64,000 nt of DNA from Opacimonas sp002292215. GTDB taxonomy: Bacteria; Pseudomonadota; Gammaproteobacteria; Enterobacterales; Alteromonadaceae. Position numbers and translations under genes: made by a program. The notes below the pieces were generated by a model, which did no database searches, had not been told where the DNA came from, and saw only the letters and a program-made list of their open reading frames with translations. Positions 28,081 through 36,720 of this stretch are shown here, piece after piece. Positions within the stretch are counted from its first letter, which is position 1. Every line of letters starts with the position of its first letter. Where the stretch lies: assembly GCA_943846745.1 (NCBI GenBank), contig OX044360.1, positions 496,001-560,000 of the forward strand. The letters are read 5' to 3'.

Positions 28081-28106
28081 TAGACTGTATCCTTTTATAC
28101 AGTCTA
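28081..28106. promoter_or_regulatory. Perfect inverted repeat upstream of cysK
   Basis: TAGACTGTAT, a 6-base spacer, then ATACAGTCTA, a perfect 10-bp dyad between the CBS gene and cysK. It lacks a T-tract, so it does not look like a terminator. CTGT and ACAG are 10 rather than 8 bases apart, so it is not a standard LexA box. An operator for an unknown regulator is the simplest reading. Confidence 0.5.
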
Positions 28107-28189
28107 GTTATAAGCCTATAATCAATGAGACTAGCACATTTTTGAAGTGATATTTTGATATAAGATAGTAGTAATTGTTAATAACGCTA

Positions 28190-28762
28190 CTATACAGTGA
28201 GTTTAGTTTTGTGCTCGTTGTAAAGATTTTCAAATGAGAAATGTTTAGCTGCATCGACATTTGGTGTAATGAGTCGGGCGATATCTCGAGCTGAAATGAC
28301 TCCTCTAATCATATTTAGCTGGGTATCAATGACTAAACAGTGCTGCAAATGATTTTCTTTTTGAGTGGCTAACACATCACCCACCGTTGCACCTTCTAAT
28401 TCATGATAGTCAAAACACTTCAATGAGCGCTTATCGTGCATAAAATCTTTGACAGTTAAGTCATTGCGCGATGTCGTCTTATCAACTTGTTTAAGAATAT
28501 TTTCCTCGGACAGATCATACAATGTCACCAAACCAACAAACTTATCATTATCATCAATGACTAATTTCATTTTAACGTGAGACTGCTTCATGAGTTTTTC
28601 AAGCTCAACGGCTTTGACATTACTTCTAATAACTAACGGTCGATGCTGAGTGAAATCCGTTAAGATTGATAACGCCGATGTTTTCGCAGTAATAAATAAC
28701 TCAGTGGTTGGCCATGCTAACGTGTCGATCAAATCGATATTATGTAATTGTAAATTTTTCAT
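28190..28762 (-). CDS. CBS-domain pair protein
   Basis: 190-aa cytoplasmic protein with two CBS motifs and no attached catalytic domain. The first covers about residues 35-80 (RSNVKAVELEKLMKQSHVKM, LVIDDNDKFVGLVTLYDL). The second covers about 110-175 (TVKDFMHD, CLVIDTQLNMIRGVISARDI). CBS pairs usually bind adenine nucleotides and regulate partners. It lies 47 bases downstream of a small exported ORF on the same strand and may be co-transcribed with it. Specific role unknown. Confidence 0.83.
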   Translation of the reverse strand: MKNLQLHNIDLIDTLAWPTTELFITAKTSALSILTDFTQHRPLVIRSNVKAVELEKLMKQSHVKMKLVIDDNDKFVGLVTLYDLSEENILKQVDKTTSRNDLTVKDFMHDKRSLKCFDYHELEGATVGDVLATQKENHLQHCLVIDTQLNMIRGVISARDIARLITPNVDAAKHFSFENLYNEHKTKLTV

Positions 28763-28809
28763 ATGGGTATTCTCTTTAATAATAGATTAATAAAATGCGT
28801 AAAATAATA

Positions 28810-29115
28810 TTAAAAAGAGAGTGGTGGGCCGCGGATATCGTTATCGGAAAAAAATAGGGTACATGCAGTTGCAACAGGATACTTAATACTGTGTAAAACA
28901 CGAGTAACTATCTGGGTCAAAGCAACTAAGTCTGCGAATAAATCTGTATCTGTATCTGTATCTTCGATCGATAACTCATCCGTTACCACCGTCGACAAAG
29001 TAACATCTACGATGATCTGCTTAATCATAGATTGGTTATGCTCGACATGACCAACATTTACACCTGATATAAGCAGGGTAATGGTCAGTAAGATACTTAG
29101 ATAAATACAGTTCAT
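28810..29115 (-). CDS. Small putative exported protein, unknown
   Basis: 101-aa ORF with a plausible signal peptide (MNCIYLSILLTITLLISGVN) and an AAAGGAA ribosome site 6 bases before the ATG. The mature part has an acidic stretch DTDTDTD encoded by a GATACA hexamer repeat and ends in SDNDIRGPPLSF. I do not recognise it. RGPP-like tails remind me weakly of small periplasmic proteins near metal-efflux loci, but no such locus is adjacent. It overlaps the preceding tiny ORF by 4 bases and lies ahead of the CBS gene. Confidence 0.55.
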   Translation of the reverse strand: MNCIYLSILLTITLLISGVNVGHVEHNQSMIKQIIVDVTLSTVVTDELSIEDTDTDTDLFADLVALTQIVTRVLHSIKYPVATACTLFFSDNDIRGPPLSF

Positions 29116-29306
29116 TGAAATTCCTTTAACGCTAATAATATATATATAGCATTAAAAAAATTAATCAATACGGATTGTGAGAATAAGTGTGAATGGATGT
29201 AAATATCATTTAATCGATGTGTAGACGAGTCATAAACTTCAAAATAGCTTGCATGAGTTGACGTAGAAGTTAAGATGCTAATTAAGGCAAGACAAGGTTT
29301 AGACAT
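29112..29306 (-). CDS. Very small ORF, unknown
   Basis: 64 codons starting at an ATG with AAGGAAC 6-7 bases upstream. The N-terminus could be a weak signal (MSKPCLALISILTSTSTHAS) and the C-terminal half is hydrophobic (LINFFNAIYILLAL). It ends in ATGA overlap with the next ORF. It could be a real small membrane or exported protein, a leader peptide, or the remnant of a longer gene. No family recognised. Confidence 0.4.
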   Translation of the reverse strand: MSKPCLALISILTSTSTHASYFEVYDSSTHRLNDIYIHSHLFSQSVLINFFNAIYILLALKEFQ

Positions 29307-29395
29307 AATTTGTTCCTTTTTTTAATGGTGATAATTCTTGAATAGGTGCAACTATTGTATTTTGCAAATATTTAATAAAAAAACGAAGGCCCCCT

Positions 29396-30241
29396 ATGAA
29401 ATTTACCGGTACTAACGATTATATCGCAAGTGATGAATTGCAATTAGCAGTCAATGCAGCGATTACTTTACAAAAGCCCTTACTAATCAAAGGTGAGCCA
29501 GGCACAGGCAAAACCATGCTAGCTGAACAGCTGGCTGAGAGTCTAGGGACTGAGTTGATTCAATGGCATATCAAATCCACCACCAAAGCTCAACAAGGCC
29601 TATATGAGTATGATGCGGTATCGCGTTTACGTGATTCACAACTCGGTGACGATAAAATTCATGATGTGAGTAACTACATTATCAAGGGCAAGTTATGGGA
29701 AGCGTTCACCGCTGACAAACCTGTCGTGTTACTCATTGATGAAATCGATAAAGCAGATATTGAGTTTCCGAATGATTTGCTGCTTGAACTCGATAAAATG
29801 ACGTTTTACGTTTATGAGACGCAGCAGTGGGTCAAAGCCGTGCAACGTCCGATTGTGATTATTACCAGTAATAATGAAAAAGAGTTACCGGATGCATTTT
29901 TACGTCGTTGTTTTTTCCATTACATTCAATTTCCTACTGCGCAGCAAATGCAGGCGATTGTCGATGTACACCACCCCGATTTGAAAAAACAATTACTGGA
30001 TGCCGCGCTCAAGCGTTTTTTTGAGATCCGTGATGTACCCGGTATAAAGAAAAAACCGTCCACCTCAGAACTGATTGACTGGCTAAAATTATTGATGGCC
30101 GAGGATATTGATCCAGCAACGTTGCATAGTGCTGATCATAAAGCTGATTTACCTCCTTTATATGGGGCATTAATGAAAAATGAACAAGACATTCATTTAT
30201 TTGAAAAGCTGATGTTTATGGCACGTCGTCAAGACCGTTAA
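29396..30241 (+). CDS. MoxR-family AAA+ ATPase
   Basis: 281-aa AAA+ ATPase of the MoxR/CoxD type, proposed chaperones that mature or remodel protein complexes together with VWA proteins. Walker A is GEPGTGKTM (about residues 38-46), Walker B is VVLLIDEIDKAD, sensor 1 is IVIITSNNEKELPDAFLRR with the arginine finger region, and a C-terminal lid follows. GAAGG precedes the ATG. It is followed after 15 bases by a VWA gene, the usual partner. Confidence 0.9.
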   Translation: MKFTGTNDYIASDELQLAVNAAITLQKPLLIKGEPGTGKTMLAEQLAESLGTELIQWHIKSTTKAQQGLYEYDAVSRLRDSQLGDDKIHDVSNYIIKGKLWEAFTADKPVVLLIDEIDKADIEFPNDLLLELDKMTFYVYETQQWVKAVQRPIVIITSNNEKELPDAFLRRCFFHYIQFPTAQQMQAIVDVHHPDLKKQLLDAALKRFFEIRDVPGIKKKPSTSELIDWLKLLMAEDIDPATLHSADHKADLPPLYGALMKNEQDIHLFEKLMFMARRQDR

Positions 30242-30256
30242 TGGAGTAGGGCGGTT

Positions 30257-31435
30257 ATGCTTATTGAGTTTTTTCTGACACTAAAAAAGTACCAAGTAAA
30301 AACAACCTTGCGTGAGTTGTTAGATTTACTGAGTGCGCTAAAACAGGAAGTGGTGTTTAGTGATCTGAATGCGTTTTATTTTCTGGCGCGCACGATACTG
30401 GTCAAAGATGAATTACAATACGATAAATTTGATCGCGCCTTTGCCGAGTACTTCAAAGGTGTGCAAGCGATTGATATATTTGATCAGTCCATCCCGAATG
30501 AATGGCTCCGTAAAGAAATAGAAAAGCGCCTAAGCCCTGAAGAAAAAGCCCAACTCAAAGCCATGGGCGGCTTAGATAAGCTCATGGAAACCTTGCAAGA
30601 GCGGCTTAAAGAACAAGAAAAACGCCATCAAGGTGGCAGTAAGTGGATAGGAACTGGCGGCACCTCACCGTTTGGTGCCTATGGTGATAATCCTGAAGGT
30701 GTACGCATTGGCCAAGACGGTAACCGTAATTTTTCAGCAGTAAAAGTCTGGGATAAGCGCGAGTTTAAAAACCTATCCGATGATGAATCTTTGTCTTCAC
30801 GTAATATTCAAATGGCATTACGCAAGTTACGTCGATTTGCACGCACTGGGGCAACAGAAGAACTCGATATTCACGATACTATTAGCGCGACAGCTAAAAA
30901 TGCCGGCTTACTCGATATCAAGATGTCCCGTGAACGTCATAATGCCGTCAAAGTATTGGTCTTTTTTGATGTGGGCGGGTCTATGGATGCGCATGTGCGT
31001 CAAATCCAAGAATTGTTTAGTGCTGTTCATGCGGAGTTTAAGCATCTGGAGTATTATTACTTTCATAATTGTGTGTATGAAGGAGTGTGGAAGGATAATG
31101 CACGACGAACTCAGACCACCTCAATCAATGAGATTACACGTACCTTTGGTCGTGACTATAAATGTATTTTTGTCGGTGATGCCACGATGGGCCCTTATGA
31201 AATAACTTACCCAGGTGGCAGTGTCGAACATTGGAATGAACATACTGGCGAGCATTATCTCAATCAGTTGTTGTCGCATTTTGCTAGCTGTGTGTGGCTC
31301 AATCCGCAGCCCGAGCAAGTTTGGCGTTATCATCATTCAATTCAGATCATCCAGCAACTAATGAGCGACAGAATGTATGGATTAACCGTCGCTGGTTTAG
31401 GTGATGCAATGGCGAGGTTATTAAAAAAATCATAA
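30257..31435 (+). CDS. CoxE-like VWA domain protein
   Basis: 392-aa cytoplasmic VWA protein of the CoxE-like group. The N-terminal helical region (about 1-150) is family-typical (FFLTLKKYQVKTTLRELLDL). The VWA domain starts about residue 230 with the metal-ion-dependent adhesion motif VLVFFDVGGSMDAHV. A glycine-rich segment GGSKWIGTGGTSPFGAYGDN (about 126-145) lies between them. It pairs with the MoxR ATPase upstream. The client complex is unknown; no molybdenum-CO-dehydrogenase or similar genes are adjacent. Confidence 0.87.
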   Translation: MLIEFFLTLKKYQVKTTLRELLDLLSALKQEVVFSDLNAFYFLARTILVKDELQYDKFDRAFAEYFKGVQAIDIFDQSIPNEWLRKEIEKRLSPEEKAQLKAMGGLDKLMETLQERLKEQEKRHQGGSKWIGTGGTSPFGAYGDNPEGVRIGQDGNRNFSAVKVWDKREFKNLSDDESLSSRNIQMALRKLRRFARTGATEELDIHDTISATAKNAGLLDIKMSRERHNAVKVLVFFDVGGSMDAHVRQIQELFSAVHAEFKHLEYYYFHNCVYEGVWKDNARRTQTTSINEITRTFGRDYKCIFVGDATMGPYEITYPGGSVEHWNEHTGEHYLNQLLSHFASCVWLNPQPEQVWRYHHSIQIIQQLMSDRMYGLTVAGLGDAMARLLKKS

Positions 31436-31533
31436 GGCAAAATTTAGGTATGCTTGTACAGTCTGCATAGTAAAGGGAATGGTATATTAAAGGAGTCTGC
31501 ATTTAGAAAATATAATGGAAAAGGAAGAGCAGC

Positions 31534-31800
31534 TTAAATTTCTAACACAACATCAGTTAGCGCCACTGTGCAACAAGGTAGGATCTCATCATCATCAATA
31601 AAGGCGAGGGGATCGACAGTATAATCGACTTCACCTGAGATCAACTTACAGCGACACGCACCACAATAACCTTCTCGACAATGGTATTCTATAGGTATAC
31701 CTTGCGCTTCAAGATCAGCGAGTAGTGTATTATCAGGCCTGCTTAAAAAAGAAGGCCCATTAGCAATGCTAATAGACCTTGTTTGCTTGGTTTCACTCAC
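31534..31800 (-). CDS. yfaE: 2Fe-2S ferredoxin, ribonucleotide reductase maintenance protein
   Basis: 88-aa plant-type [2Fe-2S] ferredoxin that reduces the di-iron centre of NrdB during radical-cofactor maintenance. The cluster ligands are in CREGYCGACRC and the distal Cys in EILPCCTVAL. It is placed 29 bases downstream of nrdB on the same strand, the same order as in E. coli, so it is the last gene of the nrdA-nrdB-yfaE operon. Confidence 0.93.
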   Translation of the reverse strand: MSETKQTRSISIANGPSFLSRPDNTLLADLEAQGIPIEYHCREGYCGACRCKLISGEVDYTVDPLAFIDDDEILPCCTVALTDVVLEI

Positions 31801-31829
31801 GTAATTATCTTAATCTAAACGTAGGATAA

Positions 31830-32960
31830 TTAGAGTTCAAACGCATCAAATTCATCTTCAGATACTTCAGAATCAATCTGACCAACTAAATAAGAACTGA
31901 TCTCTGACTCTTGCGGTGCCACTTGTACATTGTCAGAACTTAAGTAGTTGTTCATCCAAGGTAGCGGGTTGCTAGCAATATCAAACGGTTGACCTAGACC
32001 AATGGCAGACATGCGCTGGTTAGCAATATATTCAACATATTGGCATAATATCTCTTCGTTTAAGCCAATCATTGAACCATTAGCAAATAAGAAGGCTGCC
32101 CATTCTTTTTCTTGTTGCACGGCATTTAAGAAAATCGCACGTGCTTCCACTTCACACTCTTTGGCAATTTCTGCCATTTCTGGATCGTCTTTACCTTTCG
32201 CCCACAAATTTAAGATATGTTGAGTGGATGATAAATGTAGATTTTCATCACGAGCAATCAGACGGATAATTTTAGAATTACCTTCCATCAACTCACGTTC
32301 AGCAAATGCAAAGGTACAGGCAAACGATACATAAAAGCGAATGGCTTCTAAGGCGTTAACGGAATTCATGCACAAGTACATTTTCTTCTTCAATTCGCGC
32401 ATCGTCACAACATGCGTTTCACCGTCAATTACATGCGTGCCTTCACCTTGGGTTTGCCATAACTGCGTCGCAAAAATCAAATCATCATAATACTTGGAAA
32501 TATCAGCCGCACGGCGTTTGATTTCATCATTTTCGACGATATCATCAAAAATAGCACTTGGATCAGTGAATAAGTTACGCAAAATGTGTGTGTATGAACG
32601 TGAATGAATCGTTTCATAAAAAGACCAAGTTTCAATCCACGTTTCTAGCTCAGGTAACGACACAATCGGTAAGAACGCAATATTAGGACTACGCCCTTGG
32701 ATTGAATCTAACAAAGTTTGGTATTTAAGATTAGAGATGAAAATATGCTTTTCAGCATCACTCAACCCTTGAAAATCCGAACGGTCTTTACTTACATCGA
32801 CTTCTTCTGGACGCCAGAAAAAGCTTATTTGTTTTTCAATCAATTTTTCAAAGATAGCGTGTTTTTGTTGGTCATAACGCGCCACGTTTACTGGATTACC
32901 GAAAAACATAGGTTCGGCCATCACATCTGTGTTTTGTTGATTAAAGGTCGTATATTTCAT
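31830..32960 (-). CDS. nrdB: Class Ia ribonucleotide reductase beta subunit
   Basis: Di-iron/tyrosyl-radical subunit (376 aa, the same length as in E. coli), supplying the radical used by NrdA to make dNTPs. The radical tyrosine is Tyr123 in SRSYTHILRN. Iron ligands are recognisable in the helices around LDSIQGRSP, WSFYETIHS, RFYVSFACTFAFAERE and ARDENLHLSSTQ. The C-terminal tail DSEVSEDEFDAFEL is the NrdA-docking peptide type. It lies 47 bases after nrdA. Confidence 0.97.
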   Translation of the reverse strand: MKYTTFNQQNTDVMAEPMFFGNPVNVARYDQQKHAIFEKLIEKQISFFWRPEEVDVSKDRSDFQGLSDAEKHIFISNLKYQTLLDSIQGRSPNIAFLPIVSLPELETWIETWSFYETIHSRSYTHILRNLFTDPSAIFDDIVENDEIKRRAADISKYYDDLIFATQLWQTQGEGTHVIDGETHVVTMRELKKKMYLCMNSVNALEAIRFYVSFACTFAFAERELMEGNSKIIRLIARDENLHLSSTQHILNLWAKGKDDPEMAEIAKECEVEARAIFLNAVQQEKEWAAFLFANGSMIGLNEEILCQYVEYIANQRMSAIGLGQPFDIASNPLPWMNNYLSSDNVQVAPQESEISSYLVGQIDSEVSEDEFDAFEL

Positions 32961-33007
32961 GTGTTTTACACTTCTATTTATGGTTGTCGTTGAAGCATGC
33001 GTGCGTG

Positions 33008-35332
33008 TTAAATTTTACACGCGCCGCCAGCACAGTCATCGTCTTCTGCCTCAATAACCACTTGGGCTTGAGTGTTTTGTTTGGCAATCGTTGCTGCATC
33101 TAAATCACTGGATTCACCAGCACCATCACGGGTGTTGTGGTAATACAATGTTTTGATACCCAATTTATACGTCGTTAACAAGTCTTTGATCAATAATTTC
33201 ATTGGGACTTTATTACCTTCGTATTGACTTGGGTTATAACTGGTATTCGCCGAAATAGTTTGGTCTACAAATTTTTGCATAATTGCACATAACTGTAAGT
33301 AGCCATCGTTTGAAGGGATATCCCATAACAACTCATACTTGTCTTTTAAATTTTCATAATCAGGAACAACCTGTTTCAACACACCGTCTTTACTTGATTT
33401 TATGCTGATATGTCCACGTGGTGGCTCGATACCATTGGTAGCGTTAGAAATCTGTGATGAGGTCTCAGAAGGCATCAAAGCAGATAACGTTGAGTTACGT
33501 AGACCATATTTGACAATACTTTCGCGTAAACCATCCCAATCTAAATGTAGGGGTTCATTACAAATCGCGTCGACGTCTTTTTTATAGGTATCAATTGGCA
33601 TGATACCTTTGGAGTAAGTGGTCTCATTGAACTTAGAACATGCACCTCTTTCTTTGGCCAGTTCGTTCGATGCTTTCATCAAATAAAATTGAATGGCTTC
33701 AAAGGTACGGTGGATCAAATTATTCGCACTGTGATCTGAATACTTCACACCATTTTTAGCTAGGTAATAGGCAAAGTTAATCACGCCTATACCTAGCGTA
33801 CGTCGACCCATGGAGGCATTGTATGCAGCCGGAACAGGGTAGTCTTGATAATCTAATAAACTATCCAGTGCGCGTACAGCAAGCTCTGCCAGTTCTTCTA
33901 ACTCATCCAGCGATTTAATTGCGCCGAGATTAAAGGCTGATAAGGTACATAAAGCAATTTCGCCTTCAGGGTCGTTAATGTGTTGTAGAGGCTTAGTCGG
34001 AAGCGCAATCTCTAAACATAAGTTAGATTGGCGTACCGGTGCAACTTTAGGATCAAATGGACTATGAGTATTACAGTGATCGACGTTTTGCAGATAAATA
34101 CGCCCGGTGCTTGCGCGCTCTTGCATGAATAAACTAAACAGCTCCATCGCTTTAATCGATTTTTTGCGAATGCTCGGATCATTTTCGTATTTAACGTACA
34201 GCTCTTCAAACTTATCTTGATCAGCGAAGAATGCGTCATACATCCCTGGCACATCTGAAGGACTGAAGAGGGTAATGTTTTGGTTTTTGATCAAACGGGT
34301 ATACATTAGTTTATTAAACTGCACACCGTAATCTAAATGACGTACGCGGTTTTCTTCCACACCACGGTTGTTCTTTAACACCAATAGCGATTCGACTTCT
34401 AAATGCCATAACGGATAAAACAAGGTCGCCGCGCCGCCACGAACACCGCCTTGCGAACAGCTTTTAACGGCCGTTTGAAAGTGCTTATAAAACGGGATAC
34501 AACCAGTGTGGAATGCTTCACCACCACGGATCTCACTGCCAAGGGCTCGAATACGACCGGCATTGACACCAATACCAGCACGTTGTGATACGTATTTTAC
34601 AATTGCAGATGAAGTTGCATTGATTGAATCTAAACTATCGCCAGCTTCAATTAATACACATGAGCTAAATTGACGAGTAGGGGTTCTTACGCCCGCCATA
34701 ATTGGCGTAGGTAGGGAAATTTTGAATAATGAGGTGGCGTCATAAAAGCGCTTGATGTAATCAAGACGCGTTTCTTTTGGATAGTTAGCGAATAGACACG
34801 CCGCAACTAAAATATATAAAAACTGTGCACTTTCGTAAATGTCACCACTAACACGGTTTTGAACTAGGTATTTCCCTTCTAACTGCTTTACGGCGGCATA
34901 GGAGAAGTTCATGTCACGCCAATGATCTAAGTAGCTGTCCATTTCTGCAAATTCGGCATTAGTATAATCCGCTAATAAATGCTCATCGTATTTACCGCGC
35001 TCGACCATCGATTTGACGTGATCAAATAGTGCAGGGGGCTCAAACTGTCCGTAGGCTTTTTTGCGTAGGTGGAAAATAGCTAGACGAGCAGCTAAATACT
35101 GATAGTCGGGTGACTCAGTAGAGATTAAATCTGCCGCAGACTTGATCAATGTTTCATGAATAACTTCGGTACTAATACCATCAAAGAATTGGATGTGAGC
35201 CTTGATCTCAACTTGTGAAACTGAGACGTTATTAAGGTCTTTTGCTGCCCAAGTAATGACTTTATGGATTTTGTCGAGATTAATAGGTTCTTTTTCGCCA
35301 TCGCGTTTAGTAACAGATAATTGTTTATTCAT
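33008..35332 (-). CDS. nrdA: Class Ia ribonucleotide reductase alpha subunit
   Basis: Catalytic subunit (774 aa) reducing ribonucleoside diphosphates. The N-terminal ATP-cone (about 5-95) provides allosteric activity control. Active-site residues align with E. coli numbering: Cys225 (FSSCVLIE), Cys439 and Glu441 (NLCLEIALP), Cys462 (IALCTLSAFNLG). The swinging C-terminal thiols are Cys767 and Cys772 in DDCAGGACKI. It is the first gene of nrdA-nrdB-yfaE. Two NrdR-type boxes and a promoter lie about 280-320 bases upstream, leaving a long leader. Confidence 0.97.
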   Translation of the reverse strand: MNKQLSVTKRDGEKEPINLDKIHKVITWAAKDLNNVSVSQVEIKAHIQFFDGISTEVIHETLIKSAADLISTESPDYQYLAARLAIFHLRKKAYGQFEPPALFDHVKSMVERGKYDEHLLADYTNAEFAEMDSYLDHWRDMNFSYAAVKQLEGKYLVQNRVSGDIYESAQFLYILVAACLFANYPKETRLDYIKRFYDATSLFKISLPTPIMAGVRTPTRQFSSCVLIEAGDSLDSINATSSAIVKYVSQRAGIGVNAGRIRALGSEIRGGEAFHTGCIPFYKHFQTAVKSCSQGGVRGGAATLFYPLWHLEVESLLVLKNNRGVEENRVRHLDYGVQFNKLMYTRLIKNQNITLFSPSDVPGMYDAFFADQDKFEELYVKYENDPSIRKKSIKAMELFSLFMQERASTGRIYLQNVDHCNTHSPFDPKVAPVRQSNLCLEIALPTKPLQHINDPEGEIALCTLSAFNLGAIKSLDELEELAELAVRALDSLLDYQDYPVPAAYNASMGRRTLGIGVINFAYYLAKNGVKYSDHSANNLIHRTFEAIQFYLMKASNELAKERGACSKFNETTYSKGIMPIDTYKKDVDAICNEPLHLDWDGLRESIVKYGLRNSTLSALMPSETSSQISNATNGIEPPRGHISIKSSKDGVLKQVVPDYENLKDKYELLWDIPSNDGYLQLCAIMQKFVDQTISANTSYNPSQYEGNKVPMKLLIKDLLTTYKLGIKTLYYHNTRDGAGESSDLDAATIAKQNTQAQVVIEAEDDDCAGGACKI

Positions 35333-35611
35333 GATAAATGCCGTTTTTAATAATTATGTGCAAAGAGTTAACTGTATCAGTCCGTGTTAACTAACATCTT
35401 GCTTACAACAAGAAGACACAAGATAATGTGGTTTGAAGTGTATTGCAACCACTAGATGATGTGTTTTGGTGGTTAAAAAATGTTCGCGAGAAATGCTTGA
35501 TATTCGCAAAGCCAGTAAAAACGGTACTTTACTGGAATTGTTGTATATCGGCTCAGCAAAAAAGATATTCAGTATTTTTTATTCTATTTTATGATGTGGT
35601 TATATGAACAC
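35333..35611 (-). other. Long nrdA 5' leader
   Basis: Non-coding stretch of about 280 bases between the proposed nrdA promoter and its start codon. It contains two small dyads, GTGGTT / AACCAC (35428-35452) and CCAGTAAA / TTTACTGG (35512-35535). No ORF or known riboswitch was recognised. It could carry post-transcriptional control or a second promoter nearer nrdA. Confidence 0.4.
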
Positions 35612-35623
35612 GATATATAGAAA
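35608..35623. promoter_or_regulatory. NrdR box, promoter-proximal (nrdA)
   Basis: ACACGATATATAGAAA matches the first ten or so positions of the NrdR consensus (acaCwATATaTwGtgt) with a degenerate right end. It overlaps the candidate -10 element of nrdA. Its centre is 32 bp (three helical turns) from the second box, the usual arrangement for cooperative NrdR binding. Confidence 0.8.
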
Positions 35624-35640
35624 TAATTGAATATTGGCAA
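35612..35640 (-). promoter_or_regulatory. Candidate nrdA promoter
   Basis: On the minus strand, TTGCCA (35640-35635) lies 15-17 bases before TATATA/TATATC (35619-35612). Both elements lie within or touch the NrdR boxes, so the repressor would directly block RNA polymerase. Confidence 0.5.
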
Positions 35641-35655
35641 CACTATATATGGTGT
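35640..35655. promoter_or_regulatory. NrdR box, distal (nrdA)
   Basis: ACACTATATATGGTGT, a near-perfect NrdR palindrome, 32 bp from the partner box, overlapping the -35 side of the proposed nrdA promoter. Confidence 0.88.
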
Positions 35656-35709
35656 TGCCTCAGAAGTACTTGGGATTTTGTCAATTAGAAAATAGGTCAA
35701 ATATAAGAG

Positions 35710-36453
35710 TTATTTTTTGTCTTGTAATCGACATTGTACAATGTAATTCACGTCGATATTTTTGTTGGATAAATAATAGTCATTAGTCAATGGGTTAAAA
35801 TGCAAACCCGTTGTACTAAGTATTGTTAAATCGGTTTTATCTATCATGCGCATCAATTCACTGGGCTTAATAAACTTACTAAAATCATGGGTTCCTTTAG
35901 GGACTAGATTGAGCACATATTCAGCGCCAATAATGGCCATTAAATAGGCTTTGGGATTACGGTTTAAGGTCGAAAAAAACACCGGTGCATCGGGTTTGGC
36001 CAGTTGTGCAACGGCGGCAACGATTGCTGAAGGGTCGGGCACATGCTCAAGCATTTCTAAACACGTCACGACATCAAATTTCTGTGGGTGCGCGGCGGCA
36101 AAATCTTCAGCGCTAATTAATTGATAATCGACTTTTATGCCATTTTCGAGACCGTGTAAGCGAGCAACGGTGAGTGATTCTTCGGCAAGATCGATACCGG
36201 TTACCTTCGCTCCATGTTTGACTAAAGCTTCAGCTAATATACCGCCACCACAACCCACATCTAATATGTTAAGTCCAGCTAACGCGTTCTTTGCGAATCC
36301 ATCAGTAGGACGTGCTTTACCCAATATTCCACTAATAATGTAATCAACACGCAAAGGGTTAATTTGGTGTAGAGGTTTAAACTCACCATTCTCATCCCAC
36401 CAACGGCTAGCGATGGCGCTAAATTTATCTATTTCTAGTTGATCAACATTCAT
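35710..36453 (-). CDS. ubiG: Ubiquinone biosynthesis O-methyltransferase
   Basis: SAM-dependent O-methyltransferase doing both O-methylations in ubiquinone synthesis (247 aa). Class I SAM motifs: LDVGCGGGILAEAL (motif I), VTGIDLAEESL (motif II), FDVVTCLEMLEHVPDP. The N-terminal signature IDKFSAIASRWWDENGEFKPLH is UbiG-specific. I start at ATG 36453 with an AGG site; an in-frame start at 36501 adds 16 non-family residues. It is divergent from gyrA, as in E. coli. Confidence 0.96.
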   Translation of the reverse strand: MNVDQLEIDKFSAIASRWWDENGEFKPLHQINPLRVDYIISGILGKARPTDGFAKNALAGLNILDVGCGGGILAEALVKHGAKVTGIDLAEESLTVARLHGLENGIKVDYQLISAEDFAAAHPQKFDVVTCLEMLEHVPDPSAIVAAVAQLAKPDAPVFFSTLNRNPKAYLMAIIGAEYVLNLVPKGTHDFSKFIKPSELMRMIDKTDLTILSTTGLHFNPLTNDYYLSNKNIDVNYIVQCRLQDKK

Positions 36454-36720
36454 TGACGATACCTGTAAAATTGTAATTAATGCATATTGTGAGTCTAGCA
36501 TTATACGTCGAAACTATCGATTTTAGTCAATTGATTAAATTTTCAACGGATAAAGCGGGTAAACACACATTTACTACATATTATCTTATCTTGATGTTAC
36601 AATCGCGGGAGTATTATTATTAATAATAGAAAAGTTACCCATAATAAAAAGAGAGATTTTCCGTTAACAGTATGTGATGAGAATAATCCTTAATAACCAA
36701 TATAGGGGAATCGGCAGTTT

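Noticed and set aside
28084..28103. LexA/SOS box before cysK
   Set aside because: CTGT and ACAG are present but 10 bases apart instead of 8, and cysK is not an SOS gene.
30780..31205. 141-codon plus-strand ORF inside the VWA gene
   Set aside because: Out-of-frame with the MIDAS-containing domain, which is clearly the real frame.
31515..31602. Short ORF (ATG GAA AAG GAA ...) running into the end of yfaE on the opposite strand
   Set aside because: About 27 codons, mostly overlapping yfaE antisense; no sign of conservation visible.
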